Assembly: GCA_905221605.1 (NCBI GenBank)
Contig: CAJNDS010002255.1
Span: 251,001-315,000, forward strand
Origin: Symbiodinium natans
Lineage: Eukaryota; Sar; Dinophyceae; Suessiales; Symbiodiniaceae
Direction: 5' to 3'
Length of the DNA stretch: 64,000 nucleotides
A program made the translations under genes and the position numbers. Below the pieces are notes generated by a model. It was not told the DNA's origin. It was given only the letters and a program-made list of their open reading frames with translations, and did not search any database. Shown in pieces: positions 1-9,400 of the stretch. The stretch's first letter is position 1. Each line of letters starts with the position of its first letter.

Positions 1-120
1 GCGCTTCTCCCAAGGGACCAAGACTTAGACTGAACGGCCCACGTGGAACCCCAACGCCATCGCATCCCAGGCACTGTCGCCGGATGGCATCCTTGGCTCT
101 ATGGTTCTTCAATGTTCAGG

Positions 121-247
121 GTTTGGGGTTTAGGGTTTAGGGTTTAGGGTTTAGGGTTTAGGGTTTAGGGTTTAGGGTTTAGGGTTTAGGGTTTAGGGTT
201 TAGGGTTTAGGGTTTAGGGTTTAGGGTTTAGGGTTTAGGGTTTAGGG
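121..247 (+). repeat. TTTAGGG telomere-type array
   Basis: About 18 head-to-tail TTTAGGG units, nearly perfect. It is interstitial, with unique sequence on both sides, so it is not a chromosome end. A decayed continuation with TTTTGGG variants lies at 361-520. Confidence 0.95.
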
Positions 248-360
248 TGCTAGGCTCCGTTGCTTGAGGGCCAATTTTGGATTCTTGAGGGTCGCTTTCG
301 TGCATTTGGGGCTTTGGAGGCTTTTGGGGGGGGGGGGGGGGTGCTTTGGGGCGGCATGTA

Positions 361-520
361 GGGCCGAGTTTAGGGCTTTGAGCTTAGGGTTTAGAGCTTA
401 CGGTTTAAGGTTTGGGGTTTAGGGTTGAGGGTTGAGGGTTTAGGGTTTAGGGTTTAGGGTTTAGGGTTTGGGTTTTGGGCTTTGGGTTTTGGGCTTTGGG
501 TTTTGGGTTTTGGGTTTTGG
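361..520 (+). repeat. degenerate TTTAGGG / TTTTGGG array
   Basis: Diverged telomere-type units that grade into GGGTTTTGGGCTTT variants. No gene is visible here. Confidence 0.8.
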
Positions 521-714
521 GCTTAGGCGGGGTTGGCAGCAGGAATTGCCGGACCTTCCGGCCTTCCAGACTAATTGAAAGGTTTGACCCTCGGAGAGCC
601 CCCCCCCCAGGCCCTACGCCCTCGGGTTTAAGGCTTCAGATCTAGGGGATTGCAAAATGCCCCCTGATGCCCTCCAAAAACCCAAAACCCTCGGGCCCTA
701 AGCCGCCATCAGCA

Positions 715-799
715 ATCCCCTAAACCCTAAACCCTAAACCCCAAACCCTTAACCCTAAACCCTAAACCCTAAACCCTAACCCTAAACCCTAAACCCTAT
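715..799 (-). repeat. CCCTAAA array (reverse orientation)
   Basis: About 11 telomere-type units on the opposite strand to the array at 121-247. From here to about 1420 I see no convincing gene; the short open frames lack coding character. Confidence 0.9.
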
Positions 800-1420
800 C
801 CTTGAATGGAACAATCTCAAAGCTTCGACTGGGCCAAGCGTGGAGATCGCTTGCTGCTTGGGGAGGGCCGCTCCTGCATCGCTGGGAAGGGTGTAGGGTA
901 TCAGCTGCGGAAAGTCAGTAGAAAAAAGACCCTGTCATCAGTTCTGAACCTCAAGAGCCTCAAGAACGGACTGGAAACAAGAACCACCAATGTCAGCATG
1001 AAATCTTGCTCCGCAACTCGTGCCTCAAACCTCCCTAAACCCCCAAACCCCGTGATGCCTGCTCCGCATGCTCTGTGAGGTCTGAGATGAGGGCCGCTAG
1101 CGGCCTGTGCTCCTCGGACAGATTCTTTGGGCTTAGGGTTTGGGCTCTTGCGGGGTTGGGGGTTTTTCGATTTACAAGGGGGCGCTTAGGGTTTCTTGCT
1201 CAGGCTTCCGATTCCACCCACGCACGTGCTTGTGCACACAGACGGGATGCTGGCAGGAGCAAGAAAGTCACTCCCTCTCACAACTCGTAGAGTCGTAGCG
1301 CAACCTGATCCATGCACAGACCTCCCCCAACCACTCACCCCGCGCGCACGATGCGCCGTGAACAAGGCCGTCAGGCAAAAGCTCACGAATCCCCGAAGCT
1401 CGGGAGAAAGCCCTGAACCC

Positions 1421-1512
1421 CCTGGTTCTTCGTAGGGAATGAGGGAATGAGGGCCCTATATATACACTTTCAGGGATCATACCTCATTCCCTCATTCCCT
1501 ACTAAGACACCA
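1421..1512. mobile_element. hairpin MITE, family D, copy 1
   Basis: A perfect 20-bp inverted repeat: GTAGGGAATGAGGGAATGAG at 1432-1451 and its reverse complement at 1483-1502, separated by 31 bp. Weaker pairing extends outward (CTGGTTCTT against AAGACACCAG). There is no coding capacity. Relatives lie at 11496-11576 and about 47903-47985. It is a non-autonomous inverted-repeat element by structure; no target duplication was established. Confidence 0.75.
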
Positions 1513-1695
1513 GCCAGTGACCCAAGCCGAGCTCCCCGACGCTTGTGCCGGAGTCGAGGCCCTTCATCAGCCAGCTCCGTGAGTTCTGCTCCGCGTAGCC
1601 TTCCTGCAGGACTACGGCTTCAACCCTGCACCGCAGAGATTGTGGTCTCTTTAAAGGGGCTAATAGTACAACCACGAAAGCCCCTTCAACACCCC

Positions 1696-1736
1696 CAAAA
1701 GACCCCTTCTACCTTTTTTTTTAATGGGGTCTTTTG
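1696..1736. repeat. small perfect hairpin
   Basis: CAAAAGACCCC at 1696-1706 pairs with GGGGTCTTTTG at 1726-1736 around a 19-nt T-rich loop. It lies 40 bp left of the retrotransposon target site. Function unknown. Confidence 0.6.
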
Positions 1737-1774
1737 TACACTATACTCATAGAATTAAGGGGAGAGAATAAGGG

Positions 1775-1779
1775 GGCTT
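1775..1779. repeat. target-site duplication, left copy
   Basis: GGCTT lies directly outside the left LTR and recurs at 10987-10991 directly outside the right LTR. Five-base duplications are usual for Ty1/copia integration. Confidence 0.9.
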
Positions 1780-1901
1780 TGAACGGAGATTAAGTTTGGG
1801 CTAATCTACCAGCACACCTTTTTCCAGGCTTGAGCCAACAACGATATCGTAAGAGGTGAAACATCCATCCTGTAACCTATGAAAACTCTCACATCGAATC
1901 A
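1780..1901 (-). repeat. 3' LTR of the copia element
   Basis: 122 bp, beginning TGAACGGAG and ending GAATCA on the plus strand, with no mismatch to 10865-10986. It contains CTTGAGCCAA at 1829-1838, whose complement TTGGCTCAAG matches the 3' end of the dinoflagellate spliced leader. Confidence 0.95.
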
Positions 1902-1910
1902 CCCCTCCTA
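1902..1910 (-). promoter_or_regulatory. polypurine tract (plus-strand primer)
   Basis: Read on the minus strand, TAGGAGGGG directly abuts the 3' LTR, which starts TGATTCG. This is the expected place and composition for the RNase H-resistant plus-strand primer. Confidence 0.8.
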
Positions 1911-1984
1911 GGCCAGGTGATGGGTTTTCCATCCAGTGGCCTCTAACCTTCAAAGTCCTCTACTCCTGTTGTTGGCCTTTGCTT

Positions 1985-4900
1985 TCACACCAGTTGCTTT
2001 CCTCCTTCAGCTCTTTTCTCGTAGTGCTTCAGACCCATGGTCTTCAAATGCTTTTCAACGGCAATCTCGGGCAGTGGTTTCGTACACAGATCCGACAGGT
2101 TCTTTTCCGTAGCGACTCGCTCGAGCTTGAGCTCGTTGCGTGCTACTTTCTCTTGAACCCATAGGTATCTTGTTTGTACGTGTCTGGTTTGTCCCAGACC
2201 TTGCCTTGAGCACGTACCCCTTGCGGCACTGCTGTCGCTGAGGATCCGTAGGTTCACTTGGATACCCCAATCGTGCAGTAGGGCCTGTTGGCTCAGTCCA
2301 ACTGCACTGGCTTTCACTATCGCGTAGAATTCACTTTCTCCAGACGACAGACTCACGGTTGTCTGCACGTTGGAACTATGCTTGATACAGTGTGAGCCAT
2401 ACATGGTCACAATTCCCGTTGTGGACCTCCGCGTGATGAGACAACCAGCGTGGTCTGAATCACAGTACACGGTCAGGTCCTTTTGGAATCGTTGAGGATG
2501 GTACTCGTATACCAATCTTGGCTTTCCACTCAGGTATCTTCCAAGCCTCTTCAAGTCCGACCAGGCAGCTTCATGAGGTGCCTTCATGTGCCTGGCCAGG
2601 CTCTTTGTGGCTTCCGCGATATCTGGCCGATCCTGTGCCAAAAACGCGGCTCGCATAGTTATTGAGCGATAGCTTCGCTGCATCGCGTCGTTCATTGGTG
2701 GCATCTCTAGGGTCTTCATTGCTTCTCCTTGTTTCTTCTTTTCCGCAGGTGTCCTTACAGCCTTGGCCTTTTCCAAACCAAGCTCTCTGACTAGAGCTTC
2801 CACATGACGGGGATCTGCTTCATAGGTAACCTTGCCGGTCTCCTTGTCATAGCAGATCAGACGGTTTAACACGACCATCTGGTCTCCATGTGTTGGTCCG
2901 ATATGTCCGTCACATCGATACTCATACCGTTCGCTCAGAGCTTTGTCTAGATACGCGTGGCCTTCGTCATCTGCCAAACAAAAGAAGTCGTCACCATGCA
3001 CCAGAAGTCTGACATCTTCCTTCTCGCTGTAGAAGATGCATGGCCACGCCTTTCCAGCGCGGAAATCGTGCTTTGCCATAAGTTCGCTGTAGTCTCTTTG
3101 CCAAGTACTTGATGCGTCACGGGTTCCATACATGGTCTTGAGTAGAAGTCCGCACTTTCCCGGAGATTCATCTCCTTCTGGAAGTGTCACAAAGATTCTA
3201 CGAGTTGCACGACCATAGAAATGGGCACGGCTGATGTCTATCAACCGCAAGGACAGCTTGCCTCCTCTTCGCGAAACGCGTAGAGTGGTCATGAGTGAAC
3301 ACAGAAGCTTCACTGCCTCAAGTGGCGGCATACTGCTGAACAACGCATGTTCAGGTAACAAGGCTGCTTGCCCTTGAGACTTGACTTCTCGAACTACAAG
3401 TCGGCTTCTGTAGTTCTCGTTCACATTGTCTCCCTTGTTTCTGTCTACCCACTTCAACGTGATGGGTGGCCTTCCGGTTTCTTGCCAGCAAGTCGCTTCG
3501 TCCACTTTGGTATAGACGTTCTGTTTCTTCACCCATTCGAGTTCTGTCAATCGTGCCTTCGCTACCTTCTTTGAATCGAGTTCTGCACCTGTATTTGCAT
3601 CGATGACCGGTTCTTTGACGTAGAGCTCATCTGCCTTAGGCAACGTCTCGTAATGATGTTCTTCGAAGTTCGGTTCTTCATGAGGGTCAGGTCCTCCAAC
3701 TGAACCAAGCTCTTTGAGTTCACCATCAAGCACTAGTTGTGCTTTGATGCCTTTGGCAATGGCTTGCACGAGTTTCGGAGGGTAACACAGTCTTGCTGCA
3801 ACTTTCCCCTCCTCGAACGCAAGTTCTCTCTTCCAGACTCTTTCTTGTCCTGTTCGAGCACATGTCTTTCGCAGTGCTGCTGCTAGCGCGGCAGAGTTGG
3901 TGATCCATCTCGTTCTTTTCTTGAAAGAACTTCCTTCCAAGTTTCCACCGCTTTTGTTCACGGTCCATCTGCAAATTGGACCTTCGACCACATAGGACTC
4001 CTCACTCAGTTGTTGGTACTGAGTGTGCTCCCAAGATTTTGCACCCTTGGGGCACTCTTGGAGGTAGTACTTTTGCTGCCCTAGTTGGAACTTGTATGCT
4101 TCGACGCAGGTTCTCACCTGCTTCCTTCCAACTTCCAGCACTGACTTTTCTTTCTCTTTGCTCACCTTCTGAAGAGAATTGTAGCTTCGTTGGACTCCCG
4201 CAAATGGTCCATCGGGCGGTAGTCCCACCACGAGCGTTGGCTTCTCTTCTTCGAGCTTTCTGAACAAGGCTTCAACTTCATCTTGCTTCTGAAGTCGCCA
4301 GCCCTTGTCTTCCACACTTAGGCACAGTCCTTCATTCAAAGGAACAGATGCTTTGACATCCACACCTAGTGAACCAACCAGGTTGGATATCACTTCTGCT
4401 TCCTTTCTTGTGCATCGCATGCCTCGTGAGTGGAATTCATGTTCCAGGTAGCTCACATCGTCCAACTGCTCTGGATCTTTCACCTGCTTGTACGACAGGT
4501 CCGTGTGTTCTCCACCAGATCCTGAACTTCCACCTTGAATGTTTGCTCTGACAATTTCGGGCTCATCTGTTTCTTGTTCTTCATGATAAAGATCTTCGAC
4601 ATGTCTTTCCGCTTCTCGCTTTCGAGACCCTCGACTTGGGTTGTCCACCTGCATTTGGCTTGGACGTTCCAATGGTGCTCCTGCAGCTTCTTCAGCTGCA
4701 ACCTCTCCTTCTGCAGGTTGGCCTTCCAACGCGGGTTCTTCTTGAGCTTTTCTTTTCTTCTTGTTCTTGGCGGAATAGTCTTTGTCCATTCGTTCTATCG
4801 CCCTTTGAACTCTCTGTTTTCCTTCTTCGGTTTCCATCAGGTGTCTCTGAATGCGAAATCGACATTCCTCATTGTGGCTTCGCTGTGGCAAATCCAACAT

Positions 4901-6421
4901 CTGTGCTTCGCAGCCGGGGCACAGTGTGGTGTAGCCATACTTCGCCAAGTCCGACTTGAGTACATAGAGGCTTCTCGCTCTAAACTCTTTCGGATCAGGC
5001 TTTGGCTGTTCTCCCACAAGTTCCGGCATGTCCACTCGGTTCGGCGGCGCACGTTCGACTGGATTGGTCCATTTCCACGGTAGACCTCTCAGCTGGTCGA
5101 ATCCTTCCTTCGACCATCGGTCTTCTTCGGCTCGCCTATGGAGAGAATGTCCTTTGACGACTCCAGTGGGTGTCATCACGAGGAGGTCCGCGTTCCTACT
5201 CGCTGTCCCCACATATCGTCCCATTGCTACTCGCGGTTCCAACGGTGAGCTTCTTTTCTTGCCCAAAGCACCCACAGGCTTGAACAAGATCTGCTCGCCA
5301 AACACCACGGTGGGCCTTCTCCATTCTCTTCCCACGGCTCTTTGGTAGGCGCTCTTGCCGTCGTCACCTATTCGAAACCTTGTCAACAGGAACGCTGCGT
5401 GCCTCGCTATCCACGGAAGTATGCTGTGGTTCGGGTCGATCTTGAGCTGTAGCTTGCTTTCCAAGTCCGACAGCGTAGCTCGGATCATTCTCTTTACCTC
5501 TCGAACCGCACATTCAGCATAGCCATTGCTCGGCGCGTTCTCTTCGTTGACAGACGTAGGCGATTCCTTCAAAGTGATCTCAACGTCCCTCATGTTTTCG
5601 ACCACGGCTTGCTTTAGTGCAACAAGCGCTGGTTCGCCATCTGAAAAGAGTATCATGCGTTTCCATCCTGCTTCACGCACTATGGAACAAAACCAGTTTG
5701 TGTTGAAAGGATGGACTCCTTTCTGCGGCAACGAGGTTGCCCATGTCCTTCTGGTTCTGTCGCATCGCACCACTAGGTGCGGCATGATGTCCTCTCGTTC
5801 TCCGTCGCTGCCTAGGAAGAAGTAGTCGGCGTGCAAGGTTGGTACTTCTCCCTCTCCAGAACGAACCGTTCTTGGATGGCTTTGCACATTGCCGCGTGCG
5901 CGCATGCAATGCACACACCAGCTCCTGTGAACCGCGTGTCCGCTCGCTTCATGCTCTGCGATCTCTCTCGCAGTTGGCTGCGACGGTCCCAAAGGAACGT
6001 TCACTTTTCTTTGTTCTTCACCAGGCGCGTCTTCTGGCTCTTCCATCCTTCCTTCAGTCCTTTCCTCTCCTTCATTCATTCCTTCTTCCTCTCTACTCTC
6101 AACTCTCTCTCTCTCAACTACGGGCCCCTGGTTTTCGCCAACCGGCGGAGCCTCCAGGTCACTAGGTGAAACCTCTACAGGTGAAACTTCGCTACCTCTC
6201 ACCTTTGGTCTTACGCGTCTTGCTGCCCCGGAAAAGGGGAGCATGACAAGTCGAACACATAGACTCCGCGCCTTACGTGGAGTCTGGTAGCGCTGCGGGG
6301 GTCGTCGCGGTATTTTCTCACCAGCTTTCGCATCATCATGTTGAACTCCTTGCCAAACGCATTTTGCTTCGGGATAAGATACCCACCATTGTCTCCGAGG
6401 ACGGCGTGGTGAGTCCTGCAA
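1985..6421 (-). CDS. pol: copia Pol: integrase, reverse transcriptase, RNase H
   Basis: Encodes the enzymes that integrate and reverse-transcribe the element. Residues are numbered from the TTG at 6421. HHCC zinc-binding motif: H157, H162, C169, C172. Integrase core: D199 (HADYF), D261 (FSDGEP), E303 (NGYAEC), with 41 residues between the last two. A Cys/His motif follows at C501, C504, H516, C520. The RT domain covers about 930-1200, with D1062 (LIDIS) and the catalytic pair D1144-D1145 in HGDDF. RNase H covers about 1315-1450, with D1321, E1362 and D1396. The frame has no usable ATG: it opens at about 6538 and overlaps gag in the -1 frame, so Pol is expected only as a Gag-Pol fusion entering near S64 (position 6232). 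A degenerate acidic linker separates integrase from RT. No internal stop was found. Confidence 0.95.
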   Translation of the reverse strand: MQDSPRRPRRQWWVSYPEAKCVWQGVQHDDAKAGEKIPRRPPQRYQTPRKARSLCVRLVMLPFSGAARRVRPKVRGSEVSPVEVSPSDLEAPPVGENQGPVVERERVESREEEGMNEGEERTEGRMEEPEDAPGEEQRKVNVPLGPSQPTAREIAEHEASGHAVHRSWCVHCMRARGNVQSHPRTVRSGEGEVPTLHADYFFLGSDGEREDIMPHLVVRCDRTRRTWATSLPQKGVHPFNTNWFCSIVREAGWKRMILFSDGEPALVALKQAVVENMRDVEITLKESPTSVNEENAPSNGYAECAVREVKRMIRATLSDLESKLQLKIDPNHSILPWIARHAAFLLTRFRIGDDGKSAYQRAVGREWRRPTVVFGEQILFKPVGALGKKRSSPLEPRVAMGRYVGTASRNADLLVMTPTGVVKGHSLHRRAEEDRWSKEGFDQLRGLPWKWTNPVERAPPNRVDMPELVGEQPKPDPKEFRARSLYVLKSDLAKYGYTTLCPGCEAQMLDLPQRSHNEECRFRIQRHLMETEEGKQRVQRAIERMDKDYSAKNKKKRKAQEEPALEGQPAEGEVAAEEAAGAPLERPSQMQVDNPSRGSRKREAERHVEDLYHEEQETDEPEIVRANIQGGSSGSGGEHTDLSYKQVKDPEQLDDVSYLEHEFHSRGMRCTRKEAEVISNLVGSLGVDVKASVPLNEGLCLSVEDKGWRLQKQDEVEALFRKLEEEKPTLVVGLPPDGPFAGVQRSYNSLQKVSKEKEKSVLEVGRKQVRTCVEAYKFQLGQQKYYLQECPKGAKSWEHTQYQQLSEESYVVEGPICRWTVNKSGGNLEGSSFKKRTRWITNSAALAAALRKTCARTGQERVWKRELAFEEGKVAARLCYPPKLVQAIAKGIKAQLVLDGELKELGSVGGPDPHEEPNFEEHHYETLPKADELYVKEPVIDANTGAELDSKKVAKARLTELEWVKKQNVYTKVDEATCWQETGRPPITLKWVDRNKGDNVNENYRSRLVVREVKSQGQAALLPEHALFSSMPPLEAVKLLCSLMTTLRVSRRGGKLSLRLIDISRAHFYGRATRRIFVTLPEGDESPGKCGLLLKTMYGTRDASSTWQRDYSELMAKHDFRAGKAWPCIFYSEKEDVRLLVHGDDFFCLADDEGHAYLDKALSERYEYRCDGHIGPTHGDQMVVLNRLICYDKETGKVTYEADPRHVEALVRELGLEKAKAVRTPAEKKKQGEAMKTLEMPPMNDAMQRSYRSITMRAAFLAQDRPDIAEATKSLARHMKAPHEAAWSDLKRLGRYLSGKPRLVYEYHPQRFQKDLTVYCDSDHAGCLITRRSTTGIVTMYGSHCIKHSSNVQTTVSLSSGESEFYAIVKASAVGLSQQALLHDWGIQVNLRILSDSSAARGTCSRQGLGQTRHVQTRYLWVQEKVARNELKLERVATEKNLSDLCTKPLPEIAVEKHLKTMGLKHYEKRAEGGKQLV

Positions 6422-9400
6422 ATATCCGAAGCCGAACCAAGAACACGATGGACGTCCGCCAGACGACCATGCAGTGTTGCATTGTTCCCGGTCGACGTGG
6501 TGCCCTTCAACTTGATGGGTCCATGGTCTGCGATGTTTTCACCGCTCGCTGTCTTGAACTTCATTTCTTCTCTGGGCTTCTCGTTTCCGTTGCCAAACTT
6601 CAGTGGCACTACCGTCACAGCGGCTCCGCTGTCGAAGTTCACTTCGACGCGTTCCTGGCCGCGTTGCGAACCACGGCCTCCGGACGCCGAAACGGCGTTC
6701 GTGGCCATAGTCGTCTCGACCGACGCCACAAGTGCTTCTCCTTCAGGAGGGTCCCGAGGTTCATCGGGATCTCTCGGTGGCTTCTTCCAGTCGCCCCAGT
6801 CTTCGTCTTCATCTTCTTCGTCTTCGTCTTCTTCGGGCGGCTCCTTTCTCTTTTCTCCTCGGGTTTTGCTTTCTTGCTTTCCCTTCTGCTTGCCCTTTCC
6901 TTTGTTCTTGTTTGCAAGCCTTTTTCTTCTCATGGCTCTCTTTTCGTTGACTCTCCGCCGTCTCTCCGGGTCAGGCGGCTTTTCCACCTTCTCCTTTCTT
7001 GGCTTCAGCTCTTCTTCGTACTCCTGGCGGTAGTACGTTCTCTCCTTTCTCGTCAGCGGCACCGCGACCGAACTCCGGACTGTGCTTGGGTCGATCTCCT
7101 TGCCGCTGCTGTCGATGGTCACGGTCTCGACGGCGTCGACTTGCACTTTGTCTTCTTTGCGCCCGGGCACTGTGGTGAAGTGCTTTGCCCAGGCCTCTTG
7201 CATCTCCACATTGAGCGTGGCGCGCTCCTTTTCTCCTTGTTGGCGCTGCTGCGCAGCTCGCCTTCTTCCTTTCTCTTCCTTCCACGCCTTTGCGTGTGAC
7301 ATCCCTTTTGCGATGGCCGCACGATATCTCGCATCGCGCACTGACTGGTCCAGTCGTCCTGCTGCTTTGGGCGCAGGCCTGGCCAATCCGCGTTCTTTCA
7401 ACTTTGCGATCTGTTCGAGGATGCTTTCTAGCTCGGCCTCGATCTGCGACTTTTCCTCGAAGTCGTCTTCGCTCATTTCTTCTTTCTTGAACTCCTCGAG
7501 CCTCTTTAGCAGGCGGCCCCGATCTTGCGTGAGACTTCCTAACAGGCTGCCCTGCAGCATGTTCTGCATCGCCGCCGACGAAGACATCGACGTGGCGTCT
7601 GCTGTCGCGTCACTCGCTTTCGCAATAGCCTTTGCTTCAGCCTTAGGCTTTGCTTCCGCTGGCGCAAGCTGTTGACCTTGCAGAGCTCGCATCCTTGCTG
7701 CGTGCTCTTCCCTAGCGTGGGCCTTCTCTTTCTCGCTTGGCTCCTTCGGCCGACGTTCCGGCTGGAGCTCTTCTACTTCTAGCTCAAAGCCTCCAGCGGG
7801 CGAAACGCCCGAGTGGCTTGTTGGCTTCTTTCTTCCGGGAGGTCCTTGCTCCTCCTCTTCTTCGTTGACCTCCACGGTCTCGTCGCTTTCCTTGGGCTCC
7901 TCTTCCTCCGACCATTCTTCCTGGCCGCTGCTCGGAGGCTCCACACTCTTCCCTTCGGATTCTTCCGAAGCTTCTTTCTCTTCCTTGGGTCCCTTCTTGC
8001 TGGGTCCCTTTCTTTCTCCCGGTGGCTTCAGCATACCTTCTCTACGCAGCAAACTTCTCGCGAGTCCAACTGGCGGCGGCCTCTTGAGGCTCTCGTATTC
8101 TTTCCTTGTCCTCGCAAGGTATTCTTGCACAGCTTTCCGAGTCTTTCTTCTTCTGCTCCGACACGCGCTGCACGCACTTCCTTGCTTCTTAAGGATCTGT
8201 TGTCCAACGGTTCCAGGCGGCAGTAGGTGACGGATTCTCTCTTGGTGCTCTCTGCGTTGGCTGTAGTTCATTTTCGCCCAATCTTCCTTCGACTTTAGTT
8301 CTCGCATCACCCTGAGCGTCAGCTTCTTCTTTGGCTTGTATCTGCTTCCTTTGGTCTCCTCGCTTCCGCTCGCTTTCTCTTTATTCCTTTCCTCTTCGTG
8401 CTTCTTGGGGTCCTCGCTTCCGCTCGCTTTCTCTCTATTCCTTTCCTCTTCGTGCTTCTTGGGCTCCTTGCCCGAAGTCCTAGGTGACTTCGGGGCTCTT
8501 TCCAGTGACCTTCCACGCTCCCGACTTCCTCTTGTCTTAACCGGCGGTGGTCCCCTTGGTTCCGCGGGCCGAACGGACCCTGGAACTGGAACTCTCCCAC
8601 CGGACTTTGGCGTGGAACTTTCACTGGTGTACTTTGGTCTCGGCAGCACTTGCGCTGCCTTCGCTCGAACCGACGGTGGTTTCACCGGTTCAGCCGGCTT
8701 TGTGCTTCCTGACACTTTCTCTTTGGGAGGCGGCGGCCCTGAAGGCGGTCTCACGAAGGCAGGTCTAGGCCGCGCACCGAGCGAAGCACTCGAGCTGGCC
8801 TTGGCCTCCTCCTTTGCCTTTGCCTTGGCTGGCACTGCTTCTTCTGGTTGCGTATTCCGTGCTTTAGCTCTCCTAGCCTGGAGCGCCGCCAAGCTTTCAA
8901 GCAATGCGTCCTGTAGTTCTTGTGCCTCATCGTCGTTCAGTCCTTCCAGCTGTTCCGGGTCTATTCCTGCATTTCGCAGGCGGTCCCCGAAACCCGGCAT
9001 TTTCCTTGTTGGGCCTCCGGACCCGCTTGGGCCCGAAACGGCTGCGGAACTCTTTCCCTTCTTTGTCTCTCTTTCTTCTGTCTTCTCTTTTGTCTTCTCT
9101 TCCTTCTTCTCCTTCCTTCCTTCCAGGCCGCCTATTAGCAGCCCGTTTCCTTCATTCCATTCGCTTTCCTCCGGCCATTCCTCCCAGCTTTGTTCTCCTG
9201 TCCATTCGTCTTGCTCCCAAGGCTCTTCGTTTTGGGTTCCTTCTTCTTGCCACTCTTCGTCACCAGTGGCTTCTTCTAGGCTGTTGGTGTACTTTCCTTT
9301 TCCTTTGCCCTTCTTCGCCTTGCCTTTGCCCTTTCCGCTGGAAGTCTTTCCCTTGCCTTTTCCCGCTTTGGGACCTTTAGTCCCCTTGGGATTCGGCTGA

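Noticed and set aside
6211-6421. Separate pol start codon
   Set aside because: The open frame here begins only with TTG, overlaps gag, and a slippery heptamer explains entry better.
6277-7299. A 340-codon plus-strand open frame inside the copia element, and other plus frames to 9400
   Set aside because: Shadow of the gag reading frame on the opposite strand; composition follows the complement of the charged gag codons.
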